From CAVSMC01 sp963798655 (GTDB lineage Bacteria > Pseudomonadota > Gammaproteobacteria > Burkholderiales > Casimicrobiaceae): a stretch of 64,000 bases of DNA. A program made the position numbers and the translations under genes. The notes below the pieces were generated by a model. It did not search any database, was not told the origin of the DNA, and was given only the letters and a program-made list of their open reading frames with translations. Shown in pieces: positions 1-7,883 of this stretch; the stretch's first letter is position 1; the number at the start of each line of letters is the position of its first letter. Location of the stretch: positions 434,001 through 498,000 of the forward strand of contig CAWCUH010000004.1 in assembly GCA_963798655.1 (NCBI GenBank), in the 5' to 3' direction.

Positions 1-6
1 TTCGCA

Positions 7-921
7 ATGATCACGTTCCAGCAACTGATCCTTCAGCTGCAGCGCTACTGGGATGCCAAAGGCTGCGCGCTGCTGCAGCCGTACGACATGGAAGTCGGCG
101 CCGGCACCTCGCACACGGCGACGTTCCTGCGCGCACTCGGACCCGAGCCGTGGCGCGCCGCCTACGTGCAGCCGTCACGGCGCCCGAAGGACGGGCGCTA
201 CGGCGACAACCCGAACCGCCTGCAGCATTACTACCAGTACCAGGTCGTGCTGAAGCCATCGCCGCCCGCCATCCTCGACCTCTATCTCGGATCGCTGCGC
301 GCGCTCGGCTTCGATCTGCGTGAAAACGACGTGCGCTTCGTCGAGGACGACTGGGAGAATCCGACGCTCGGCGCGTGGGGTCTCGGCTGGGAAGTGTGGC
401 TGAACGGCATGGAGGTGACGCAATTCACCTATTTCCAGCAGGTCGGCGGCCTCGACTGCAATCCGATCACCGGCGAGATCACGTACGGCCTCGAGCGGCT
501 CGCGATGTATCTGCAGGGCAAGGACAACGTTTTCGACCTCGTGTGGACCGACGGGCTGTCGTACCGCGACGTCTATCATCAGAACGAAGTCGAGCAGTCG
601 ACGTACAACTTCGAGCAGTCGAACGCCGCGAAGCTCTTCGAGCTGTTCTCGCTCTTCGAGGCGGAGGCGAGACGGCTGCTCGAGGCCAAGCTGCCGCTGC
701 CCGGCTACGAGATGATTCTCAAGGCCGCGCACACGTTCAACCTGCTCGACGCGCGCGGCGCGATCTCGGTGACCGAGCGCGCGGCGTACATCGCGCGCAT
801 CCGCACGCTGTCGCGGCTCGTCGCGCTCGCCTATCTCGAGTCGCGGCGCGAGCGCGGCTATCCGATGCTGCCGTCCTCGCAGCGCGCGTCGATGCCGGCG
901 AGCTACGCCGAAGCCGCATGA
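7..921 (+). CDS. glyQ: Glycyl-tRNA synthetase alpha subunit
   Basis: This is the catalytic subunit of the alpha2beta2 bacterial glycyl-tRNA synthetase, which charges tRNA-Gly with glycine using ATP in the cytoplasm. The 304-residue length is normal for the family. The N-terminus (TFQQLILQLQRYW, then GCALLQPYDMEVGAGT) and the GLERLAMYLQG segment are the class II signatures of GlyQ. The ATG at position 7 is the natural family start. The beta subunit follows 37 bp downstream on the same strand, so the two are very likely co-transcribed. The promoter would lie outside the window. Confidence 0.98.
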   Translation: MITFQQLILQLQRYWDAKGCALLQPYDMEVGAGTSHTATFLRALGPEPWRAAYVQPSRRPKDGRYGDNPNRLQHYYQYQVVLKPSPPAILDLYLGSLRALGFDLRENDVRFVEDDWENPTLGAWGLGWEVWLNGMEVTQFTYFQQVGGLDCNPITGEITYGLERLAMYLQGKDNVFDLVWTDGLSYRDVYHQNEVEQSTYNFEQSNAAKLFELFSLFEAEARRLLEAKLPLPGYEMILKAAHTFNLLDARGAISVTERAAYIARIRTLSRLVALAYLESRRERGYPMLPSSQRASMPASYAEAA

Positions 922-958
922 GCCCGCGCGACGGCGGCTTGCGCTTGCGGCAGTCACG

Positions 959-3082
959 ATGAGCGTCGCCACGCTCGCCGTCGAGCTTCTCACCGAGGAA
1001 CTGCCGCCGAAGGCACTCGCGCGGCTGTCGGCGGCGTTCACCGATGCGCTCGTCGACGGCCTGCGCGCTCGCGGGTTCCTCGGTGCGCAAAGCCGTTTCG
1101 TGCCGTACGCAACGCCGCGCCGGCTCGCGGCGACGATCACGCACGTGCTCGACCGCTCGCCGGACCAGCCGATCACGCAGCGGCTGATGCCGGCGTCGGT
1201 GGCGCTCGATGCGGGCGGCAGCCCGACGCTCGCGCTGCGCAGGAAGCTCGATGCGCTCGGCCGCGGTTACCTCGCCGACCAGATGACGCATGGGTTCGAC
1301 GGTCCCGAGCGCTTGGCGCGCGCAGCGGACGGCAAAACCGAGTCGATCTTCCTCCACTCGATCACATCGGGCAGCGCGCTGCAGGTCGGCCTGCAGGCGG
1401 CCCTCGACGACGCGCTCGCGAAGCTGCCGATCCCGAAGGTGATGAGCTACCCGCGCCTCGGCAGCTACTGGAACGACACGAAGTTCGTGCGGCCCGCGCA
1501 CTCGCTGCTCGCGCTGCACGGCGAGGTCATCGTCGCGGTTACCGCTCTCGGCCTCCACGCCGGCAGCACGACCGACGGCCACCGGTTCCTGTCGCGCACC
1601 GGCATCGCGATCGCGAACGCCGACGCCTACGCGGAAACGCTCGCAGCGGAAGGCAAGCTCATCGCGAGCTTCGACGATCGCCGTGCGCGCATCGTCGCCG
1701 GCTTGCGGGCCGCTTCAGGCAATGATTCGCCGATCATGCCGGACGCGCTGCTGGACGAGGTGACGGCGCTCGTCGAGTGTCCCGCGGTGTACGCGGGCAC
1801 GTTCGACGCGGCGTTTCTCGACGTGCCGGCTGAATGCCTGGTGCTCACGATGCAGCAGAACCAGAAGTACTTCGCGCTCGCCGGCGGTGACGGGCGGCTC
1901 GTTTCGCGGTTCCTCGTCGTGTCCAACATCGAGACGAGCGACCCGTCGGCGATTGTCCAGGGCAACGAGCGGGTACTGCGCGCGCGGCTCGCCGACGCGA
2001 AGTTCTTCTTCGACCAGGACCGCAAGGCGCCGCTCGCGAGCCGCGTCGAAAAGCTGCACGGCGTCGTTTATCACAACAAGCTCGGCTCGCAATACGACCG
2101 GATGGAGCGGGTGCGCTGCATCGCGAAAGCGCTCGCGCCGCGCATCGGCGCCGACGCGGAGCACGCCGATCGCGCGGCGATGCTCGCGAAGGCCGATCTC
2201 GTCACCGACATGGTCGGCGAGTTCCCCGAGCTGCAGGGCCTGATGGGCCGCTATTACGCGCAGCACGACGGTGAGCCGGCCGATGTCGCGGCGGCGATCG
2301 AGCAGCACTACTGGCCGCGCTTCGCCGGCGATGCGTTGCCCGAATCCGCGGTGGCACACGCAGTCGCGCTCGCCGACAAGCTAGAGACCCTCGCCGGGCA
2401 CTTCGGCGTCGGCAACGAGCCGACCGGCGACAAGGATCCGTTCGGCCTGCGCCGTGCCGCGCTCGGCGTGATCCGCATCGTCGTCGAGCGTTCGCTCGCG
2501 CTGCCGCTGGCGGAGCTCGTCGAGCGCGCCTTCGGCGCATTCGATTCGGTCGCTGCGGTGAAGCGCGCCGCGCAGCCGCTGGAGAGCTTCGTGTACGACC
2601 GGCTTCGCGGTTACCTGCGCGAGCAGGGCTACACGGCGAACCAGATCGCCGCCGTCGTCGACGCGCGACCCGCCGACATCCATCTGGTGCCGGCGAAGCT
2701 CGCCGCCGTGCAGGCGTTCGAGGCGCTGCCGGAGGCGGCCGCGCTCGCCGCGGCGAACAAGCGGATCGTCAACATCCTGCGCAAGTCGGGCGTCGAAGCG
2801 GCCGCAAGCGTCGATCCGCAGCGCTTCGCCGACGGCGCCGAGCGCGACCTGCACAGCGCGTTCGCGCGACTGACGCCCGAGGTCGAGCAGCGCTGCGAGC
2901 GCGGCGACTACGCGGGCGCGCTGCAGGCGCTCGCGTCGACGAAGCCCGTCGTCGACCGCTTCTTCGACGACGTGATGGTGATGAGCGACGACGCGGCGGT
3001 GCGCGCGAATCGGCTGTCGCTGCTTGCCGGCGTCGCGCGCACGATGAATCGCGTCGCCGACATCTCGAAGCTGGCAGCCTGA
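959..3082 (+). CDS. glyS: Glycyl-tRNA synthetase beta subunit
   Basis: This is the tRNA-binding and anticodon-recognising partner of GlyQ. Its 707 residues match the usual length of about 690-720. The family features visible are the N-terminal ELLTEELPPK motif, the central RFLVVSNIE and ARLADAKFFFDQD segments, and the DPFGLRRAALG motif; a DALR-type anticodon-binding region is expected at the C-terminus. It is placed directly after glyQ and 9 bp before gmhB, in an operon-like run. No truncation or frame problem is visible. Confidence 0.98.
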   Translation: MSVATLAVELLTEELPPKALARLSAAFTDALVDGLRARGFLGAQSRFVPYATPRRLAATITHVLDRSPDQPITQRLMPASVALDAGGSPTLALRRKLDALGRGYLADQMTHGFDGPERLARAADGKTESIFLHSITSGSALQVGLQAALDDALAKLPIPKVMSYPRLGSYWNDTKFVRPAHSLLALHGEVIVAVTALGLHAGSTTDGHRFLSRTGIAIANADAYAETLAAEGKLIASFDDRRARIVAGLRAASGNDSPIMPDALLDEVTALVECPAVYAGTFDAAFLDVPAECLVLTMQQNQKYFALAGGDGRLVSRFLVVSNIETSDPSAIVQGNERVLRARLADAKFFFDQDRKAPLASRVEKLHGVVYHNKLGSQYDRMERVRCIAKALAPRIGADAEHADRAAMLAKADLVTDMVGEFPELQGLMGRYYAQHDGEPADVAAAIEQHYWPRFAGDALPESAVAHAVALADKLETLAGHFGVGNEPTGDKDPFGLRRAALGVIRIVVERSLALPLAELVERAFGAFDSVAAVKRAAQPLESFVYDRLRGYLREQGYTANQIAAVVDARPADIHLVPAKLAAVQAFEALPEAAALAAANKRIVNILRKSGVEAAASVDPQRFADGAERDLHSAFARLTPEVEQRCERGDYAGALQALASTKPVVDRFFDDVMVMSDDAAVRANRLSLLAGVARTMNRVADISKLAA

Positions 3083-3091
3083 CATCCGCGC

Positions 3092-3679
3092 ATGGTCCAG
3101 CTCGCCTCCGACTCGATCGCGCAGACGCGCGCGGTCAAGCTGATCGTGCTCGACCGCGACGGCGTCATCAATCACGACAGCGCCGAGTTCGTCAAGACGG
3201 CCGACGAATGGCGGTCGATCGCAGGTAGTCTCGAAGCGATCGCGCGGCTCAATCACGCCGGCTATCGTGTCGTCGTCGCGACGAACCAGTCGGGTGTGGC
3301 GCGCGGCCTGCTCGACATCGGCACGCTGAACGCGATCCACGAGAAGATGCACAAGGCGCTCGCGGTGGCCGGCGGGCGCATCGACGCGATCTTCTACTGC
3401 CCGCACTCGGCCGACGCGTGCTGCGAGTGCCGCAAGCCGAAGGCGGGGATGCTGAAGGAAATCGGCATCCGCTTCGGCGTCGACCTCACCGGCGTGCCGG
3501 TCATCGGCGACGGCCTGCGCGATCTCAAGGCGGCCGAGCTCGTCGGCGCTCAGCCGATGCTCGTGCTGACGGGCAAGGGAGAGCGCACGCTGCGCGAAGG
3601 CGGCTTCCCGAAGAACACGCTGATCTTTCCCGACCTCGCCTTCGCGGCGTCGGCGCTGCTCGCATCGGCTGAAGCCTGA
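3092..3679 (+). CDS. gmhB: D,D-heptose 1,7-bisphosphate phosphatase
   Basis: This HAD-superfamily phosphatase removes the 7-phosphate from D-glycero-D-manno-heptose 1,7-bisphosphate on the way to ADP-heptose for the LPS inner core. Residues 18-27 carry the HAD motif I (LDRDGVIN, catalytic Asp21 and Asp23). The Cys/His cluster CPHSADACCECRKPK is the GmhB zinc-binding loop, and VIGDGLRDL is the third HAD motif. The length of 195 aa fits. It sits between glyS and plsC, a common betaproteobacterial order. A few residues precede the conserved core, so the true start could lie slightly downstream. Confidence 0.95.
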   Translation: MVQLASDSIAQTRAVKLIVLDRDGVINHDSAEFVKTADEWRSIAGSLEAIARLNHAGYRVVVATNQSGVARGLLDIGTLNAIHEKMHKALAVAGGRIDAIFYCPHSADACCECRKPKAGMLKEIGIRFGVDLTGVPVIGDGLRDLKAAELVGAQPMLVLTGKGERTLREGGFPKNTLIFPDLAFAASALLASAEA

Positions 3680-3683
3680 CCGC

Positions 3684-4406
3684 GTGTCGAGCCTGCGCGC
3701 ACTCGCGTTCCTGCTCTTCCAGGCGCTGGTGACGCCGCTCTACGCGTTCACGATGTTCGCGATGGCGTGGCTGCCGCCAGTGCCGCTGTACCGGATCGCC
3801 GCACACTGGTGCAAGGTGAACGCGTACGCGGCGCGATGGATCTGCGGCATCCGGTGGCGGGTGATCGGCGCGGAAAACGTACCGCCGCATCCCGAGCAGC
3901 ACCCGCATGTGCTGATGTCGAAGCACAGCTCGACGTGGGAAACGCTGGCGTTGAATCTCTACTTCCCGCCGCTCGCCTTCGTCGCGAAGAAGGAGCTGCT
4001 GTCGATTCCGTTCTTCGGCTGGGGCTTCGCGCTCGCATCGCCGATTACGATCGACCGCAAGGCGGGCCCGAGCGCGATGCAGCAGATGGCGGAGCAGGGG
4101 CGCGAGCGCTTCCGCCAGGGCTTCTGGATCGTCGTCTATCCGGAAGGCACGCGCATTGCGGCCGGAACGCGCGCCAAATACAAGACCGGAGGCGCCAGGC
4201 TCGCGGCGATGCTCGACGTGCCGATCCTGCCGATCGCGCACAACGCCGGTTACCTGTGGCCGAAGGGACTTTTCGGCAAGCGGCCGGGAACGCTCACGAT
4301 GTCGATCGGTCCTGCGATCGCGACGCAAGGCAAGGACCCGCAACTGCTGACCGCCGAGGTGGAGCGATGGATCGAGGACGAGGTGGCGCGCCTTGGCCGG
4401 CCGTGA
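3684..4406 (+). CDS. plsC: 1-acylglycerol-3-phosphate acyltransferase
   Basis: This is a membrane enzyme that acylates lysophosphatidic acid to phosphatidic acid, the committed precursor of phospholipids. Hydrophobic segments occupy roughly residues 5-30. The acyltransferase motif I is HSSTWE (81-86), an H-X4-E form instead of the common H-X4-D; I recall this variant in betaproteobacterial homologues. Motif III is YPEGTR (152-157). The start is GTG, 4 bp after gmhB, so translation is probably coupled. It overlaps the possible longer start of the next gene. Confidence 0.93.
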   Translation: MSSLRALAFLLFQALVTPLYAFTMFAMAWLPPVPLYRIAAHWCKVNAYAARWICGIRWRVIGAENVPPHPEQHPHVLMSKHSSTWETLALNLYFPPLAFVAKKELLSIPFFGWGFALASPITIDRKAGPSAMQQMAEQGRERFRQGFWIVVYPEGTRIAAGTRAKYKTGGARLAAMLDVPILPIAHNAGYLWPKGLFGKRPGTLTMSIGPAIATQGKDPQLLTAEVERWIEDEVARLGRP

Positions 4407-4455
4407 TCGCGCGCCGCTGATCGGCAGAGGCAAGCCGCCGCAGGGCGAAGGGCAG

Positions 4456-5157
4456 ATGCGCCGCATCGCGCTCGCGGGCGATGTGGTCGACTATCGACTG
4501 GTACGCGCGCGCCGCCGCTCGATCGGCATGCACATCGGCCTCGACGGCCTCACGGTGCGTGCGCCGCGCTGGTCGTCGGTGCGCGAGATCGAGTCGGCGC
4601 TCGGCGAGCATGCGCGCTGGATCGTGCGAACGCTCTCCGCATGGCGCGCGCGGCGACGCGAGACGCTTCCGCGCACGTGGGTGAGCGGTGCACCGATCGT
4701 CTTTCGGGGACGCGACCTTGCGCTCGCACTGTTTCCGGCGCGCGAGCGCGTGATCCAGGCCGACCTGCTGAACCTCACTGTCCGCCATCCGGCGCCGCAC
4801 GATGAAGCCGAGATCGCATCGTTCGTCGGCGGCTGGCTGCGCGACGAGACGATGCGCTACGCGATGCCGCGCGTCACCGAGTATGCGGCGCGCGTCGCAC
4901 CGGCGACGCCGCCGGTGAAGCTGTCGAACGCGCGCAGCGAATGGGGCAGCTGCAACCACCGCGGCGAGCTGCGGCTGTCGTGGCGGCTCGCGCAGCTGCC
5001 GCCGACACTCGCCGACTACGTGATCGCGCACGAGGTCGCGCATCTCGCGGAGCTCAACCACTCGCCGCGATTCTGGGCCCTGGTCGAGACGCTCTATCCC
5101 GGGCACGCCGGCGCGCGCCGCGCGCTCGACGACTGGACGGCGCTGCTCGAAGCATGA
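4456..5157 (+). CDS. YgjP/SprT-like zinc metallopeptidase-fold protein
   Basis: This belongs to the DUF45/YgjP family (M48-like fold). The zinc motif is complete: HEVAH at residues 192-196 with a third ligand at about His202 (NHSPRFW). The conserved WGSCN element (163-167) is also present. The biochemical role of the family is unsettled, since both peptidase and nucleotide-hydrolase activities have been proposed. I chose the ATG at 4456 because GAAGGG lies about 5 bp before it. The open frame extends to a TTG at 4393 that would overlap plsC. It ends inside a REP-like element that supplies its TGA stop. Confidence 0.85.
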   Translation: MRRIALAGDVVDYRLVRARRRSIGMHIGLDGLTVRAPRWSSVREIESALGEHARWIVRTLSAWRARRRETLPRTWVSGAPIVFRGRDLALALFPARERVIQADLLNLTVRHPAPHDEAEIASFVGGWLRDETMRYAMPRVTEYAARVAPATPPVKLSNARSEWGSCNHRGELRLSWRLAQLPPTLADYVIAHEVAHLAELNHSPRFWALVETLYPGHAGARRALDDWTALLEA

Positions 5158-5226
5158 GGGTCGGATCCGACTTTCCGGTCGGCCTGCGACCCGAATCGAC
5201 GGTCGGGGAAAGTCGAGTCTGACCCT
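5157..5226. repeat. REP-like imperfect palindrome
   Basis: A 70-bp imperfect inverted repeat fills the gap between two convergent genes. The left arm reads AGGGTCGGATCCGACTTTCC. The right arm, read on the minus strand, is AGGGTCAGACTCGACTTTCC. The arms would form a long stem-loop that could serve as a bidirectional terminator or processing site. The core AGGGTCAGA plus TTTCC is shared with the cluster at 11562-11687, so both belong to one dispersed family. No REP-associated transposase is present in the window. Confidence 0.75.
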
Positions 5227-5228
5227 GC

Positions 5229-5576
5229 TCACGCAGGCGCGGGAAGCGGCGGCAGCGCCATCGACAGTCCGGCCTGCGACTTCAACAGCGCTGCGAGCGC
5301 CGTGCCGAGCTCGGCACCGCTGCGCGTGTCGCGCCATTGCCCGTCGCGCGGCGCGAAATGGAATCCGCCCGAGCGCGCGGCGACCCACAGCTCGCGATTG
5401 GGCACGTGGCGATTGACGATCAGCTTGCCGCCGCTGCCGTCGTCGATCTCGAGGATGCCGTCGTTCAGGCTCCAGTCGACGTCGGCGTCCGACGATTCGA
5501 GCGCCTCGTCGAGCGCTTCGCCGATCGTCGCGAGCGTCGCGTCGGTGGCTTCGATGAACGCGCTTTCGCTTTGCAT
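5229..5576 (-). CDS. cyaY: Frataxin-like iron donor CyaY
   Basis: This is a small acidic frataxin homologue that binds iron and modulates iron-sulfur cluster assembly on IscS/IscU. The 115 residues match the family (about 105-115). The acidic first helix (EALDEALESSDADVDW) and the sheet motifs GILEIDDG, LIVNRHVPNRELWVAA and GGFHFAP are diagnostic. It is divergent from the LptM-like gene (45 bp apart), as in many proteobacteria where cyaY and the lptM-lysA pair lie back to back. Confidence 0.95.
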   Translation of the reverse strand: MQSESAFIEATDATLATIGEALDEALESSDADVDWSLNDGILEIDDGSGGKLIVNRHVPNRELWVAARSGGFHFAPRDGQWRDTRSGAELGTALAALLKSQAGLSMALPPLPAPA

Positions 5577-5621
5577 GTCCGGTTCGTGCGGCGGATCGCG
5601 CGTGCTACGATCCTCGTCGCC

Positions 5622-5849
5622 ATGTTACGTCAGTTCGCCGCCAGCGCGCTCGCTCGCGCCGTTGCGCTGATCGTCATCGGCGCGCTCGCCGGATGCGGCA
5701 TCAAAGGGCCGCTGCGGCTGCCGCCGGACGAGTCGTCCGCGGCAGCGCGAACGCCGGCGCCGAAGGGCAATCCCGAAGCGCGCCCGCCGCTCCTTCCATC
5801 CGAGCCGCCGCCGGCGATCGCACCGGCCGACTCCGCGAAGAAGCCGTGA
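5622..5849 (+). CDS. lptM: LptM-like small lipoprotein (YifL family)
   Basis: This is a 75-residue lipoprotein. A hydrophobic signal (residues 9-24) ends in the lipobox GALAGC, followed by the characteristic GIKGPLRLPP. The rest is proline/alanine-rich and probably disordered. In Escherichia coli LptM helps the LptD outer-membrane LPS translocon mature, and that role is inferred here from the motif and from its position upstream of lysA. The ATG at 5622 gives a proper signal peptide; the longer open frame upstream lies across the cyaY promoter and is rejected. Confidence 0.88.
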   Translation: MLRQFAASALARAVALIVIGALAGCGIKGPLRLPPDESSAAARTPAPKGNPEARPPLLPSEPPPAIAPADSAKKP

Positions 5850-5895
5850 GCGTGCAGCGCCGGGTGAGGCGCCGCGCGCGGCGCGAAGGCGCACA

Positions 5896-7146
5896 GTGAG
5901 CGCGTTCGCGCTCGACGGCGGCGAGCTATTCGCCGAACGCGTTTCGCTCGCATCGATCGCCGAGCGGTTCGGCACGCCGTGCTACGTGTATTCGCGCGCC
6001 GCGATCGAGGCGGCGTACCGGCGCTTCGACGCGGCGTTCGACGGCACGCCGCACCTTGTGTGCTACGCGATGAAGGCGAATTCGAACCTCGCCGTGCTGT
6101 CGCTGCTCGCACGGCTCGGCGCCGGCTTCGACATCGTGTCGGGAGGCGAGCTCGCGCGCGTCATCGCGGCAGGCGGCGATCCGGCGAAGGTCGTCTTCTC
6201 CGGCGTCGGAAAGAGCGCCGCCGAAATGGAAGCGGCGCTTGGCGCCGGCATCCTGTGCTTCAACGTCGAGTCGGAGCCGGAGCTCGACACGCTGAACGGC
6301 GTCGCGACGCGCCTCGGCAAGCGCGCGCCGGTCAGCATCCGCGTCAATCCCGACGTCGACGCGCGCACGCATCCGTATATCTCCACCGGCCTGAAGGAAA
6401 GCAAGTTCGGCGTCGCGTACGCCGATGCGCTGCCGCTGTACCGGCGCGCGGCGGGACTGTCCGGCATCGCCGTGCGCGGCATCGACTGCCACATCGGCTC
6501 GCAGATCACCGACCTCGGCGCATGCGTCGAGGCGGCCGAGAAGCTGTTCGCGCTCGCTGATCGCATCGAGGCGGCCGGCATCCCGCTCGATCACGTCGAC
6601 TTGGGCGGCGGCCTCGGCATTCGCTACGCCGACGAGGAGACGGTCGACCCGTATGAATACGCGCTCGCGATGCGCCGCGTCCGCGGATCGCGCACGCACC
6701 GGCTGCTGACGGAGCCCGGTCGCTTCATTGTCGGCGAAGCGGGCATGCTGCTCACCCGCGTCATGTACCTCAAGCCGGGCGCCGAACGCAGCTTCGCGAT
6801 CGTCGATGCGGCGATGAACGACCTGATCCGACCGGCGCTCTACGACGCCTGGCATCCGGTGCAACCGGTGCGCCCGCGCGACGGCGCGCGCGGCCGCTGG
6901 CAGATCGTCGGGCCTGTGTGCGAGAGCGCCGATCTCCTGGCCGCGGACCGCGATCTCGCGCTCGCGGCAGGCGACCTGCTCGCCATCGGCGCGGCCGGCG
7001 CGTACGGCTTCGTCATGAGCTCGAATTACAACTCGCGCCCGCGCGCCGCCGAGGTGATCGTCGACGGCGATCGCGTGCACCTCGCTCGAGCGCGCGAGAG
7101 CGTCGACGCGCTGTTCGCGCGCGAATTTCCGTTGCAGCCGACGTGA
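5896..7146 (+). CDS. lysA: Diaminopimelate decarboxylase
   Basis: This PLP enzyme decarboxylates meso-diaminopimelate to L-lysine, the last step of the lysine pathway. The fold-type III barrel is recognisable by YAMKANSN with the PLP lysine at about residue 60. HIGSQ, the glycine loop GGGLG, and TEPGRFIVG also match the family, as does the C-terminal CESADLLA. The length of 416 aa is normal. The start is GTG. It lies 46 bp after the LptM-like gene, an arrangement usual in proteobacteria. Confidence 0.97.
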   Translation: MSAFALDGGELFAERVSLASIAERFGTPCYVYSRAAIEAAYRRFDAAFDGTPHLVCYAMKANSNLAVLSLLARLGAGFDIVSGGELARVIAAGGDPAKVVFSGVGKSAAEMEAALGAGILCFNVESEPELDTLNGVATRLGKRAPVSIRVNPDVDARTHPYISTGLKESKFGVAYADALPLYRRAAGLSGIAVRGIDCHIGSQITDLGACVEAAEKLFALADRIEAAGIPLDHVDLGGGLGIRYADEETVDPYEYALAMRRVRGSRTHRLLTEPGRFIVGEAGMLLTRVMYLKPGAERSFAIVDAAMNDLIRPALYDAWHPVQPVRPRDGARGRWQIVGPVCESADLLAADRDLALAAGDLLAIGAAGAYGFVMSSNYNSRPRAAEVIVDGDRVHLARARESVDALFAREFPLQPT

Positions 7147-7232
7147 CGCGCGAGGTCGCAAGACTGCGCGCGAACGGCATGTGCGAATTCGCAACAATCG
7201 CGTTCGCAAGCTTCGGAATCGGCGGCGAAATC

Positions 7233-7260
7233 TTGCAATTCGGGAAAACGTGGCTACAAT
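7233..7260 (+). promoter_or_regulatory. Sigma-70-type promoter for the H1-like gene
   Basis: TTGCAA (7233-7238) and TACAAT (7255-7260) are separated by 16 bp, in a patch more AT-rich than its surroundings. The putative transcript would have a leader of about 115 nt before the H1-like gene, which has a good AGGAGA ribosome site just before its ATG. Confidence 0.6.
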
Positions 7261-7383
7261 TCAGCCAGCAGGTAGCAGCCGATTTGTCAAGAGTGCGTGC
7301 ATCTGTTCCAGGACAAATCGGGCGCCGCCTGCGACGAAACAGAACCACATAACAGTCAAGGTAACTCAGACAGGAGATCCGAA

Positions 7384-7794
7384 ATGGCTGACATGATGTC
7401 GATGATGACGCCGAGCGCCGCGACACCGGCGCCGAAGAAGAAGGCAACGCGCAAGAAGGCCGCGAAGAAGGGCGGCGCGAAGAAGGCCGCGAAGAAGGGC
7501 GGCGCGAAGAAGGCCGCGAAGCGCGGCGGTGCTCGCAAGGGCGCGAAGCGCGCTGCCAAGAAGGGCGCGAAGCGCGGCGCGAAGAAGGGTGCGAAGCGCG
7601 CCGCCAAGAAGGGCGCGAAGCGCGGCGCGAAGAAGGGCGCGAAGCGCGGCGCGAAGAAGGGTGCGAAGCGCGCCGCCAAGAAGGGCGCGAAGCGCGGCGC
7701 GAAGCGCGGCGCGAAGAAGGCCGCGAAGCGCGGCGCCAAGAAGGGCGCCAAGCGCGGCGCACGCAAGAGCAGCAAGCGCGCCTCGAAGAAGTAA
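7384..7794 (+). CDS. Histone H1-like lysine/alanine/glycine repeat protein
   Basis: This is a 136-residue, extremely basic protein made of AKKGAKRG/AAKKG-type repeats after a short N-terminus (MADMMSMMTPSAATP). Such proteins resemble the C-terminal tail of eukaryotic H1 and bind DNA non-specifically; betaproteobacteria commonly encode one (for example BpH1 of Bordetella). The DNA itself is repetitive, so repeat number may vary between strains. The ATG at 7384 has AGGAGA upstream; the longer open frame to 7297 starts in the leader. A strong hairpin follows the stop. Confidence 0.85.
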   Translation: MADMMSMMTPSAATPAPKKKATRKKAAKKGGAKKAAKKGGAKKAAKRGGARKGAKRAAKKGAKRGAKKGAKRAAKKGAKRGAKKGAKRGAKKGAKRAAKKGAKRGAKRGAKKAAKRGAKKGAKRGARKSSKRASKK

Positions 7795-7835
7795 CTTCGA
7801 CGGCACCAAGGTCCGCCACAGATCTGAGGCGGACG

Positions 7836-7872
7836 AAAAAACAGGCGACGCTCGATGCGTCGCCTGTTTTCA
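7836..7872. terminator. Bidirectional intrinsic terminator
   Basis: A 10-bp perfect stem (ACAGGCGACG at 7841-7850 with CGTCGCCTGT at 7858-7867) has a 7-nt loop. It is flanked by five or more A on the left and by TTTT on the right. It lies between the convergent H1-like and mltD genes and can serve both. Confidence 0.85.
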
Positions 7873-7883
7873 TTTCTGCACGG

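Noticed and set aside
7366..7809. Antisense Leu/Ala/Arg-rich ORFs opposite the H1-like gene
   Set aside because: They arise automatically from the repetitive codons of the H1-like gene and lack a ribosome site.
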